A DNA stretch of 53,139 nucleotides from Obelidium mucronatum (taxonomy: Eukaryota; Chytridiomycota; Chytridiomycetes; Chytridiales; Chytriomycetaceae), in contig JAIVFH010000196.1 in NCBI GenBank assembly GCA_025765595.1, positions 1 through 53,139 on the forward strand, given 5' to 3'. The position numbers and the translations under genes were made by a program. Shown in pieces: positions 1 to 10,210 of the stretch. Positions within the stretch are counted from its first letter, which is position 1. Every line of letters begins with the position of its first letter. The notes beneath the pieces are model-generated. The model worked only from the letters and a program-made list of their open reading frames with translations. It had not been told where the DNA came from and searched no databases.

Positions 1-681
1 AGGACAGGCAGAAAGAGAATTAATCATTGCTCTTTGCCAGCAACACTGACATGCATGCATAGGCATGCCCATAGTCTTGGAACTACAATGCTTACCAATC
101 ACTTTCAAGCAATTAATCGGTCCATGCCAGTTGAACATATCAAGCTGTCTCCATTTTCTCTAGGTGCTGATTCTTCTTTGGACAATTCTCAAGCAAGTAT
201 GGAACTCCCACCTTTGAGACAATCATCACATCATAGACATCAAGAGCTACCACATCCACCAACACTGCCTATTCTAATGGCAAACACACCAAAGAAGACA
301 ATTTCAAAACCACCATCATCTTGGCGGCTTCCTTCCTTTTATGACGCTCCAGATGCATTGGATTATGTGGATCAAAATGTCAAAAACTCTGTCACTGTAA
401 GCCAGGAGTTGGAATACATTCGGCAAGGTCCTCAGAAAATTGGACCAATTCTCAATTCAATTGGGCTGCCAAACGAGTATCAAACTTCTGCATTCAATTT
501 GGGGAAGAAGTACTTTATGGTGGATTTGGCTGATCCTGATGACATTGATGACATGAACTCATGTGGAGAAATACATTTGCACCATGGCAACCACAGCCGT
601 TTTGATCACAACAAACACAGTCCAAAAGAGAAGCAGAAGCGCAAGTCAAAGGAGACAAAAAAGACTGCAGAAAAAAAGTAA
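1..681 (+). CDS. Hypothetical protein, C-terminal part (5' end outside window)
   Basis: The frame is open from base 1 to the TAA at 679-681, so the gene probably begins before the window, or an upstream exon joins here. The first in-frame ATG is at 49. The protein is rich in His, Ser and Pro in its first half, and its last 25 residues are a Lys/Glu-rich basic tail typical of a nuclear or nucleic-acid-associated protein. A middle part has the look of a folded segment (around YDAPDALDYVDQNVKN). I do not recognise a family. It lies beside transposon debris and could be part of a mobile element; no catalytic motif is visible. An AATAAA-like signal (AAAATAAAGC) follows at about 704-712. Confidence 0.35.
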   Translation, partial: RTGRKRINHCSLPATLTCMHRHAHSLGTTMLTNHFQAINRSMPVEHIKLSPFSLGADSSLDNSQASMELPPLRQSSHHRHQELPHPPTLPILMANTPKKTISKPPSSWRLPSFYDAPDALDYVDQNVKNSVTVSQELEYIRQGPQKIGPILNSIGLPNEYQTSAFNLGKKYFMVDLADPDDIDDMNSCGEIHLHHGNHSRFDHNKHSPKEKQKRKSKETKKTAEKK

Positions 682-867
682 ACCTGAGGAATGCATGCTA
701 CTTAAAATAAAGCAATTTTTCAAGTTTGGAGTGCTTTGATCATAAAGCAAGTGGCACTTCTGATTAGGACTCAAATTTAGGAAACTTGAATTGGGACCAG
801 GCAAGATAGTGTCATGTTGCACTTAAGAATTATCTCCAAAATGTCCCAACAATCAGCTCACCTGTCT

Positions 868-1025
868 ACAGAACCAGACCTAGCGAGCCGCTAACAGGCC
901 GCTTAGCAGGCCACTTGTGACCTGACCCGCGAGCGAGCCGGAAACCAGTGGAAAGCCAGCCGCGTGGCAGTTAGTTCACAGGCCGCAAGCCAGTTGACAG
1001 CCAGTGGAGAGCCAGTTGAAAGCGA
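868..1025. repeat. GC-rich degenerate short-motif block
   Basis: The block is built from variants of two short words, AGGCCGC / GCGAGCCG and GCCAGT(T/G)GA, repeated irregularly, inside strongly AT-rich surroundings. Similar words recur in the tandem repeat at 2720-2775. No coding potential is seen. Confidence 0.5.
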
Positions 1026-1400
1026 GTCCTTACTTTATTTCGAAAAAGGTAAGAAACAATGAGCAGAAAAGTTTTAAAACCATAACATATGTATTTAAAG
1101 TAATAAACAAAATCCAAAGTACCAACAATAAACAAAAACAAAAAAAGGATGCAGTGTCCCCATAGCCGGACCTTTGCTCCATTGAATTTCACACAAATGA
1201 AGTTGTGCTTGAATAGTGGGACTTGCTTTGCAACGCGTCCATCTGTCATTCAAAAAATAAAAATGGAAGACTACAATAGAAAACAAAGGAAAAATTTAGA
1301 CTAGAGTTCACCATTGTTTGCAAGTTTGTCTGTGCTGAATTAATATTCCAGCAAATTGGAGCGGCACCAGGTCTTACTAGTGACAACAGCACAAAAAGCA

Positions 1401-1430
1401 GAGAGAAAGAGAAAGCCCTTTCATTATCTG
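1401..1430 (+). repeat. Direct repeat copy 1 (30 bp)
   Basis: A purine-rich word beginning GAGAGAAAGAGAAAGCCC and ending ATCTG. It recurs at 1570-1599 with one mismatch, 169 bases downstream. The bases between the copies hold no clear gene. It could mark the ends of a small unrecognised element. Confidence 0.6.
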
Positions 1431-1569
1431 CTTTTTTTTTATCTGCAATTCAAGCATTGTCTTTTTATGTAACTGATGCATTGATGTATTTAGGAGAGAG
1501 AGTGTGTGTGGCATAGCGGCAATTCCACAGCATGGCAATGTTGCAGAGAGAACAGCAGACAAGAAGCTA

Positions 1570-1599
1570 GAGAGAAAGAGAAAGCCCTTTCATCATCTG
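1570..1599 (+). repeat. Direct repeat copy 2 (30 bp)
   Basis: Second copy of the purine-rich word at 1401-1430, with a single T to C difference (CATTATCTG against CATCATCTG). Confidence 0.6.
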
Positions 1600-2718
1600 A
1601 TTTTCATCATTTTGAGCATCTGTTTTAATAGAGGTGGCAGAAGTGAATAGCTGGCAATGCGGCAAACCAGTTACTGGTACAAAATACAACAATTTAACAC
1701 CAGATTCGATACAGAGAGAGCCAAATAAAAATAAGGAAAATACAAATATGCGTGTTTTCAGTGGCAGGCAGGTAGGGCATTGCATTCATCACCACAGACT
1801 GCTCAGAGTGGTTTTGTATTTTTGTTTAATTTTTTTGATAGGAGCGGTGGGAAATGAAAGCTTGTAATTTTAAAAGGCAGTTCTGGTTTATATGTTTAGA
1901 TTGGTTGTCTGTGATTTAATTAATTGGTTTTTACAATTCCAGTCAGGGAATATGAAAAGACAGTGGTTTCCAAAGCGTTCAAGTTGTAAAAACAACGTTT
2001 ACTACCATTCCAATTGATTGTGTTGACAGTTTTAATTTTCCTCTTTTCCTTTGTTTTTTTCTTTTCTTCACCAATCTTCTGCCAGCCCAACTGCAGCTCT
2101 TGCTATATCTATGATTTATTTTTCTTGTTTGTTGCAGTCTAGAATGCGTGTTCAGCTTGGTGGGCAAAGCAGCCAGTCACAGTCAACACAACGCTGTAGG
2201 TCCAATGTATTGGCACAAAAAAAACCTTAATCGTGTCAGAGGGTTTTCCTTAATTGCATGCCCTTCTGTACTTGGTGATATCACTTTCTCTTTGATCCCA
2301 CTTTTGCCTGCCTCATCCATTCCATCTTCTTGTTTGCTTGTTTTACTTTCAGCCTTTTTGCAACAGATACTAGAAAACGGTGAATCCGGCTAATTCTGGC
2401 AGATGGAATGGGAACAGCGAGCTGGACAGTGAAGAATAACCAGGAAAGTTTGCAGAAAGCAGTTACCTTCAACATCAATTGCAATGCCACAGATTGCAAT
2501 TGGAAGATACGGGAATCAGTTTTACAAGCTCTGGGTTGTATATTTATTTACTATCCATTTATATAATTATTTATTTATAATAAACAGCTGTTTTCCTTAT
2601 TTTATACAATTTTTGTGACTTATTCTTGAGTTTTAGTGATGGTTGGGGGGGAGCAACCTGTGAACCAGTGGCTTGTAGCTTGTTCCCCACATAAACAGCC
2701 TGCTCACAGGCACAGGTC

Positions 2719-3313
2719 TCAAGCGGCCCGCGAGCGGCTCGTCAACAGGTCGCAAGCGGCCCGTGAGCGGCTCGTGACACAACCGGTATCGCAACTAGCC
2801 AGGTCCGGTGAACTTTTGTCGGTGATGTTGAGCGTCAAATTGATGGCATTGACAACAAATCCGGTAATAGTAATTATCTCACCAAACTTGTCTTGTTTGT
2901 CATATGTGGTAATGCCTAACTTGTGAATGAAATTCTTCAACGTGGTCATTGGTTCTGGGGGGATGCTAGCGTCAAAGTTGTCTTTAAGTTGGTAGCAAGC
3001 CCCGAAGAAATTCTCCATGGAAACCAAAAGATTTTCGAAATGTTTGCGACGTACCAAATATTAAATGGCTGATGGCTGCTGTACAAAGCATGGGTCCAGT
3101 TTAAACTCCGAAGAATACACAATAATCCAGATAGGATTTTTTCTTGTAGTGGATCCAGTGGAGTGAGTCCTTGTAAGACTGGGTGTAAAGGTAGTAATCT
3201 GAATGCCCCTTTTATGTCATCTAGAAGTACTACAACATGATCTGTAGGACAGTAGAGCTGGAGCTGACAATGAAAGCATTTGTTGCATGCTTGTAGGAGG
3301 TGGACAGAGCTGC
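2719..3313 (-). pseudogene. Degenerate reverse-transcriptase-like fragment
   Basis: On the minus strand, overlapping frames carry a segment reading DDIKGAFRLLPLHP, which matches the RT palm motif 'DIKxAFRxxPxHP' common in DIRS/Ngaro-type and related retroelements. A second frame downstream (2719-3057) has a run of hydrophobic, RT-thumb-like sequence. Frames change at least once and no complete domain remains. The gypsy-type element inserted at 3314 sits in this older sequence, since its 4-bp target site CTGC is at 3310-3313. The assignment rests mainly on the one palm motif; the exact retroelement class is a guess. Confidence 0.35.
2720..2775. repeat. 33-bp-period tandem repeat, GC-rich
   Basis: A 23-bp core (CAAGCGGCCCGYGAGCGGCT plus CGT) occurs at 2720-2742 and 2753-2775 with one C/T difference, separated by CAACAGGTCG. 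The cores are partly self-complementary (GCGGCC, GAGCGGCTCG) and could form hairpins. Confidence 0.65.
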
Positions 3314-3645
3314 TGTGGAGAGTCATTTAGAAAGTGGTCGGAAATGGAGTTTATTACGCATATTCTTAAGTCATTATTTCAGCATTTATTATCATTATTG
3401 AAAAAGTTAAATAAATTGTCAGTTGTGCACCTCAAGAGCAACGCGCTTACAGCCAGACTTAATCACCAGCACATTGAAAACCGTACAGATCGTTCGTATC
3501 TAAATCAAATCTTATCGCTGGGATTTAAGCTCTTATCTGTGATCACGCCTGACTTTTGTGTTGTCCTCATACTCACATTAGTTTAACCGATTGAACCCTC
3601 TATAAATCTCGTGGTTTTAGGTGGATTTCAAACCTACATTCCACA
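3314..3645 (+). repeat. 5' LTR of the gypsy-type element
   Basis: 332 bp, starting TGTGGAGAG and ending CATTCCACA, with short inverted ends TGTGGA/TCCACA. It matches 13068-13399 with about five substitutions (for example A/G in TAAGTCATT against TAAGTCGTT). A TATAAATC box near 3599 may be the promoter. An ORF inside each LTR is a by-product of the repeat and is not called as a gene. Confidence 0.95.
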
Positions 3646-3646
3646 G

Positions 3647-3664
3647 TGGCACCCAATTATCGGA
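3647..3664 (+). promoter_or_regulatory. Putative primer binding site
   Basis: One base after the 5' LTR, the sequence TGGCACCCAATTATCGG starts with TGG, as expected for pairing with a tRNA 3' CCA end. The position is typical for LTR elements; which tRNA pairs is not determined here. Confidence 0.55.
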
Positions 3665-3774
3665 GATCGGTATTGGTGTGATCTATTTCTCTTTAATTCC
3701 ATCTATCTTCTATTTGGAGGGTGGTGAAATTGTCAGTCAAAATCTACAACAAAAGCAACAACAACAACTACGAC

Positions 3775-4842
3775 ATGCAACAACAACTTCAGACATTCAC
3801 CCAGCAGTTCAACGGCGAGCACCTCAACTCCTTCTTGGAGGCCTGTCGCCTTTACTTTGGCAACAATGGGTTCGCTGAAGATTCAAAGAAAATTGAGTTC
3901 ATTACTTCAAAATTCACCCACGGCGTTCGACAGCAATACGACCTTTGGATCAGCAAGAGAGTGACACGTCAGCGTCAGGAGCATGCAAAGAAGACTGCTA
4001 CCCCCACCGGCTCATCCGCTGGTGGGAAGGCTGCAACAACTCAAACCCCGACTGTTGAGACTTCTTGGATGACAGCTTCGTGTATGTCCAGCACAGTTAC
4101 GACTTACTTGTTTGTTGGCTTCATCACCGCTTCGACGACCTGGACGTTATTATCACAACACATCACGTGAAGACTTTAGCAGAGAACAAAAAGCGAACTG
4201 GCTACACTCAAATCTCGGAGTATGCAGCGGCATATGAAGCTCTGGTCAGTCGGATGACCGCTGCTAATAAGCCAGATCCGCAAAATATGATTTCTATATT
4301 CCTGTCCGGTTGCAACGCAGTCCATGCTCGCGAACTAGTCCGAAATTCCACAGTCGGCGGGATGCGAAACACAGACTGGGCAAATTTTCGAACACTGATC
4401 CATCAGGAAAACGAAGTAGATCGTGAGCTCATTCACATTGACGCGGGGAAAGAGGGACGTGAATACACTAACCCGTTCTTGAATCCGAATCAACCACTGC
4501 CGCAATCAAAGCTACCAACTTCGACGCCATTACCAGCATCAGCAGTCGATTCTGTGGAAGAGTTGACTCGTCAACTCGAAGCGCTGAAGCTTTTCGTTCG
4601 TGCTGGCGGAAGTGTGGACGGGTGCTTCAGTTTCACAAAAGGCCAAAGACCTTTTCCTGTCCATCTCGCAAAGTCAGCCTGCTACAGCTCCTCAAGCGGC
4701 TGTCACTCCTGCCTCAAGCGCCGCTCCATTCGCTCCGGTTCCAGTTATGGCTCAGACACCAGTTCCACGCCCTAGGGTTTGCATCATGTGTGACCTCTCT
4801 CGGGAGAAACAACGGGAGCTAAAAGTGGATGCCCGTACCTGA
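3775..4842 (+). pseudogene. Gypsy-type gag region (frame-broken)
   Basis: The capsid-like part begins at ATG 3775 after a Gln/Asn-rich leader. The segment with FLEACRLYFGNNGF, followed by a charged and aromatic helix-like stretch, matches the general retrotransposon gag domain. Around 4065 the frame changes to continue with a long helical region up to a Pro/Ala/Ser-rich linker, then changes again near 4600 and ends with two Cys pairs' remains (RVCIMCDLSREKQREL), a possible damaged zinc knuckle. At least two single-base shifts separate the pieces. The role would be assembly of virus-like particles around the element RNA. Confidence 0.6.
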
Positions 4843-6512
4843 AGGAGTTCATCGCTAAAGGTTATCCGATCAAGCGTGGAATGGTCCAAACGGCGCAAGG
4901 AGAACGACTCCATCTGGTTCAACTGGACGGGTCCAAATTCCCTTTCATGGTTGGGAAGGGCGGAATTCGCAAGTTCCTTATGGACAAGAATGCGGAGGCC
5001 ATGAAAGCGGGAAAAGGGATGCCAACTACTATGATGCTCCTGAAATTCCCCGCGATCTCCTGTTTCTCCCTGTTGTTTACCCGGAAAGAGAAGAGCTTTA
5101 CCTCAAAGTATCGGAAGGGAGCTTTGTTTTGAGTGCCGAGGTGCTGAAGACAATTGGGGTTGCGAGATCCCTGACGAAGAAGCCGAAGCTGCCTTGGATT
5201 TTCTAATGGAACTTACCAGGAGTGACGGAGGAGATGTGTTCACCTGTGCACAAGTCATTGAAGAGGTTATGTTTGCAAGATCTGAAGCGGAATTGTTGGC
5301 GGCCAAACGAGGTCGACGTGCCTATCGCTGGAATTCCCATTGAAAAACGTCGAAGAATCCAGCCTGCTAGAAGTCGTGCCCCTGTCTCAACTCCGTTTGA
5401 AGCCGCGCCCGTTCCACCTCAGCCGGTCCCAGATGTTCCTAAGTCTCCAAAGCCACAGTTTCTTCTAAAAGAAGTCCAGACACCTCAACCGGCTCCGGCT
5501 TCCAGTCCCACTCGAGAAAGTCCTACCTAAAAAGCCAGTACCTAAGTACAAGTATGGCATGAAAGGGCCTCTTGTGGGAATTGATCAGGACGAAGTGGTT
5601 CTTAAGGCTTTCAATAAGCTGTTTTTGGGTTTTGACAACTTTTATGAATTTCTGGTAGCATCACCTCCAGCGGCAACACATCTTCACAATTGTCTTCGAA
5701 CCCATCGCGTCTACCCGAAGATCGAAGAAGCGGTCCCTGTTCCTATGACCGTCGATAATGCCCAAGCGGATGTTCAGCTCCTACAAAGTGTTCTTCTTCA
5801 AAATGGCCTTGATGAGTCCACTCCACAGAGTGTTCAGAATCTACTTCGGTCCAACGCGATGAAGCTAGCAGAGTGGGAAGGCGGAATGGACAATCTGGAG
5901 CGGATTTCGGCGAGTCTGTACAAGTTGACTACCATTCCTCAGTTCTGAACCACTCTTGGATACGAATCACTTGAAGAATATCAGCTGAAAGCAGCGTCGG
6001 ACTTTAAGGCTCGCGTGTTTAGTATGGAATCTGCTCCACCACCGTTGTTTTCCGCTACCACTCAGTATTCTACCTACGCGTCACAATCGGTCTTGATGGA
6101 TATAGGGTCGGAATTGAACGCGTGCAGCTTTGACCTCACTCGCAATGCATCTGCAGAAGGTGCCTACGACTTGTCTGCACTGCTTTGGACGACAAACGCT
6201 GGTGGTGGAAGAAATCAGTTATACGGCTTGATTTGTGATGCCTGTGTTGGTCTTGAAGGAAAGCTTGAAGCTAAGCAGAAAGTCTGGATCTGTCCTTGTG
6301 GTGAAAAGACACCGTTTGCTCTTCTTTTCGGAATGCCATTCATTGCTTCGACACGTGCCACTTCGACTTGGGATTCTTGAGGCAACATGTGGACCAAACT
6401 CACCTCGCAAGACGGAAAGCTCAGTGTCCAGTATCAAACCGTCAGTTATTCCAGTACAAGAAACATTGTCGAGCCGCAGAAGAAGCCGAACGCGGAAAGT
6501 GACAATTTAATG
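4843..6512 (+). pseudogene. Gag-pol linker and aspartic protease region of the gypsy-type element
   Basis: Several overlapping frames (4881-5132, 5222-5530, 5559-5948, 6015-6380) form a discontinuous coding stretch with a Pro/Ser-rich middle. The last piece contains VLMDIGSELNACS, which fits the retropepsin D-(S/T/I)-G active-site motif followed by a beta-rich fold, so it is called the protease. Such enzymes cut the gag-pol polyprotein. Frame breaks and stops indicate that this copy is damaged. The gap 6513-6817 after it is AT-rich and includes AATAAAG at about 6658. Confidence 0.5.
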
Positions 6513-6817
6513 ATTCTGCCGTGGGCTGGTTGTTTGTGAGGGAGTTTGTTGTAGTTGTTCAGCTATTTTAGACGTTAGAGGCAGTTCATATTTAACTTTA
6601 ATTTAACTTTTCAAATTTATAATTTATTTCATATTATTTATTTTGTTGGTTGAGGAAAAATAAAGATTTGACAATTCTGCCCAAAAACAACGAACGATCA
6701 ACAACGAAAACGTACAGTCCTATTCTGGATCAAACAGCAACTTAAACCTACCAACCACGTCCCTAAACTACAGCGATCAGATCGCCCCAACCACGTCGTG
6801 GACTTGGGATCTCAACG
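6513..6817 (+). other. AT-rich spacer inside the gypsy-type element with a polyadenylation-like signal
   Basis: About 300 bases between the protease and EEP pieces, poor in open frames and strongly AT-rich, with AAAAATAAAGA near 6655. It resembles a 3' untranslated region followed by a fresh leader rich in CAAC words. It may separate two transcripts of the element, or mark an old junction where the EEP part was acquired. Confidence 0.4.
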
Positions 6818-8217
6818 TCGACGTCAGTAACGTTCTGGTCCTGGAATCAAAACTCCACTCGCAACGCCTTTGCTAAAATGTCAGACGCTTCAAAGGCGGC
6901 TTTCGCCGCTGCCGATGTCGTGTTCCTTCAAGAAACCCGGTTCGGTCACAAATCATTTGCCGACATCCTTGAACACCCCAACATTTTTGATTATGCCGTC
7001 TACCAAACCCATGACTTCTATACGTCAGAATTTCCCCACGAGCAGCTCCAGCGCGGTCTTGGATCAAATGGAGTTGCCATCTTGGTTCGCCAATCTCTTT
7101 TTCAACAAACACCAACTGGCCTCTTTGAATCCTTCCCTGGTTGGGACATCGCCGACATGGAAGGTCGATACATCGAATTACACTTTGGAGAACTCATGCT
7201 AATTTCGGCATATTTCCTCAATGCCAGTCGCAACAATGACCATCGTCTCAACTACAAATATGCTTTCCAAACGGCTTTCGAAACGCGTGTCACACAACTA
7301 CAGAAAGATGGATTCTCTGTGGTAGTTGGGGCAGACTTCAACGTTGCTGGGACTCATCTGGACATTCACTGCGACGTTGTTCCCATGATTAGCTCTGGAT
7401 TCCGTCCGCCTGAGCGCGACTGGTTCAACAACCTTTCGCATCTCTTTATCGACTCTTTTCGTTACTGTAACCCGTTTCGAGCGGGAGATTATACTACATG
7501 GTTTTACCACAATCGTCGGGGCAATATGGGAATGCGCTATGATGGCATCTTCAGTTCCTTCAACATTGTACCACATACTTCTCAACACAACCATTCCATT
7601 GATGGCTCCGATCACATCCCAGTGGTTTCGACTTTTGACTTGTTCGAGTTCACTTCCGATCTTATCGCACCAGGTTTCCCAGGCGCAACTCTGGACTTAG
7701 AGTGTTTCTACATCGCACCTGGCGAGGATCATCCGGGATACGAATTGGAAACTGAAGATGAGTACGAAGAGACGCGAGTCAGATTGCAACGGGCATTGAA
7801 TGTCTTTGTGGAGTACATTGAGTCATTGTTTGAGGAAGACGATGCTGAAGCTGCTGAAAGTCCTGCAGCTGAGATTGGGGAATTTGGCGTCATTGCCCTA
7901 GCAACACCCTCGGTTTCAGCGGACCTTTGTGTCCCAGAGAGAGCGGGTTCTCTCTGTGCAGGCGCCCCTCCTCAGGCGAGTACTTCGTCATTTATTTGTG
8001 ATAGTCAGGACACTCACCTCAAACAACCGCAAGATCATTCTGCTACGCTGGAATTTCTAAATACGCGGGAGTTATATACTATTGAGGAAGAATTGGAATG
8101 CTATGAAAGCCCTGCGGTTGGAGTCGGGGAATTTGACGCTTGCGTCCCAGTAACACCCTCGGCTCCAGCAGACCCTTGTGTCCCAGAGATACCTCTCTGT
8201 GCAGGCAGCGAAACTTA
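6818..8217 (+). CDS. EEP (exonuclease-endonuclease-phosphatase) domain protein inside the gypsy-type element
   Basis: The frame is open from upstream of the first ATG (6878) and contains the ordered EEP motifs: a W-N-x-N start (SWNQNS, about 6829), DVVFLQETRFG with the catalytic Glu, GVAILVR, ELMLISAYF, GADFNVAG (D-x-N), a segment with YTTW followed by RYDGIF, and the final SDHIPV. All metal-binding and catalytic positions of an AP-endonuclease-like fold are therefore present. The C-terminal 170 residues are an acidic linker with an internal imperfect repeat (VPE...LCAG at about 7926 and 8193). The TAG at 8215-8217 stands where the first repeat has CAG, so the original frame probably ran on toward RT. 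In LINE elements such a domain nicks target DNA; here the element also has an integrase, so the role is open. Confidence 0.75.
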
Positions 8218-10210
8218 GGCAAGTGCTCCGTTCACTTCGCCTGAATCCACAGATACTCACCAATCTTCTGAGGGTTTTCCAGAGTTCTTCCAGTCTCAGG
8301 CTGATGCCACATATACACACAATGTGCATGGTCTACCCTGTGGAACGGTTTTACGATTCCCAGTCAAAACGCATGAACATCAACTCCAAACTGGGTTTGA
8401 GTTCTAGCGAGAAGGTTATTGGTATTGCGAAGCTTGAGACTGACTAGGTTCATTCGGACGCATCGAAGGCGGGGGTCCATGAGATTGTCGAGGTTTTGGA
8501 GCGCTACATAAAAGGGGAAGAGATTTCAGCTTATGAGACAGCGGTGTTGGACTGTGCATATTTGAACTATTCGGCAGAAGCAGAAGATACAGAGCTGATG
8601 GACACTGTTGACGCTGACGCCGGATTCACGGCTCATTGTTTCACTAAAGCCAAAACCGTGGACAAGAAAATCCGTCCAGTTAGTACTAGACTTCCAGACT
8701 CAGTACAACCTGAGCGATGGCGGACTGAGTTGGAGAATCTGTCTCCGCCGCTTCCTCTTTTCCCTCCAGACCAACGACGATTGACAGAAGAGCGTCTTGA
8801 CGGTCTCTTAAAATACACACGGGATAATTTCCCCGGATTCATTAGTGAGCCTGAGATTGAATACTGCAAGAACGATCGACCGTACGACCGGGCCTTTTCA
8901 TTTGATCTTAAGGAACGTGGGAAGCTGAAAGAGGGACTTTTCGAACCCATTCGTATAAACACTGTTCCACATACCCCTTGGCAAACACGCGATCGTCCGG
9001 TCCCTCAGGCTCATTATCAAAAATTGTTGGAATTCTTACGTGAAAAGTTAGAGAAAGGAATTATGGAGCTGAGTATTGGAGCTTACTCGTCGCCGTGGTT
9101 TGTGGTCGCAAAGAAAGATGGAGGGATCAGATTTATCCAAGACTTACAGCTCCTCAATAAGGTTACCATTCGGGACTCCAATTGCCCACCAAATATGGAT
9201 GCTTCTACGGCGCGAGCCGCTGGATACAAGGTCTACACCGGAATGGATTGTATTAGCTTCTTTGACCAATTTATTCTGGACGCACGAGATCGCCACTCAA
9301 CTGCTATTCGAACTCCACTGGGACTGATGCGAATTACAGGATTACCACAGGGCTGGTGCAATTCTCCTGCAAACGCGCAACGTGTGTCTGGAATGATATT
9401 CCAAAAGGAAGGTGAAGCAGAAGTGTTTGTTGACGATTTGCTGGCATTTTCGGGAAAACCGGCAGACACTTCACTTTCTGATACACACCCGCTGGTTCGG
9501 AAATTTATAATTGAGCACATGGATGTGGTCGAAACTGTTTTACAAAAATTAATTACAACTGGACTCACTGTTCACGGAACGAAGAATCAATTCTTTGTCC
9601 CAAAAATTCTATCTCTTGGAGTTATTCTATCAGAAGCCGGTCGCGAACCAAATCCAAAGAAAATTGACGCAATTGACAAGTGGCATGCACCAAGAAATTT
9701 GAAAGAACTCCGCTCTTTTGTTCAAACTGTGGCAACTTGGAGGTCTTGGATAGAAGCATTTTCAGTCCGTGCGTTTCCTTTGTTCTACTTGTATCGAAAG
9801 GGACAACCATGGGAATGGAAAGACCTGCAGCAGACAGCCTTCTTGGATTTGAAGCAAGCGTTAAAGTCGCATCCGATTCGTCGAAACCTAGACATCTCTG
9901 ATTTGCTGAACAGGCCACCAATTCTATCTGTTGATGCTTGCAAGGTTGGTGAAGGTGGTTCCCTGTGTCAAAGGGATGAGAATGGGAAACGAATCCTCGC
10001 TGCCTCAGGCGTATCTATTATATGGTCGACGGAGTCCCAAAGCTGATTGTTGAAATTGACGCAAGTGGGTTGAAGGGGATGATGAACAATCCATCAGTTG
10101 CAGATAGAACTATGCTTCGTTGGATCATTTATGCCGGAACCTTCCCTATTGAGTTTGTCGTTGTTCCTGGGAAGCGTAACGTAGTCCCCGATGGGACCTC
10201 TCGCATGTAC
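8218..10210 (+). CDS. Reverse transcriptase and RNase H of the gypsy-type element
   Basis: The RT frame is open from about 8448 to 10046. It shows the usual order: a thumb-side start with GIMELSIGAYSSPWFVVAKK, the palm step VYTGMDCISFFDQ, LGLMRITGLPQGWCNSPA, and the catalytic box FVDDLLAF (F-V-D-D in place of Y-x-D-D). The tether and RNase H follow (LSVDACKVGEGGSL for the first Asp), then the frame changes near 10030 and RNase H ends with the sequence around NVVPDGTSRM. RT with this order and tether is Ty3/gypsy type. Bases 8218-8447 are still readable in the EEP frame apart from stops, so EEP and RT were probably parts of one polyprotein. The frame change inside RNase H suggests that this copy is inactive. 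Confidence 0.8.

Larger units (their letters stand above)
682..2718. other. AT-rich accessory stretch without a supported gene
   Basis: About 2 kb of mostly AT-rich sequence with poly-T and poly-A tracts. Every ORF here is short (under 100 codons) and lacks recognisable motifs. It contains a GC-rich repetitive block near 868-1025, a 30-bp direct repeat pair (1401 and 1570) and the start of a second GC-rich block. It looks like old repeat-derived DNA. Confidence 0.5.

Noticed and set aside
971..1286. Minus-strand ORFs of 92 and 63 codons
   Set aside because: Short, overlapping each other, Phe/Val/Cys-rich from AT-rich DNA, no motif.
3287..3586. ORF of about 80-99 codons inside the LTRs (also at 13098-13340)
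   Set aside because: It lies wholly within the LTR, is carried along by the repeat, has no domain, and substitutions between the copies fall at any codon position.
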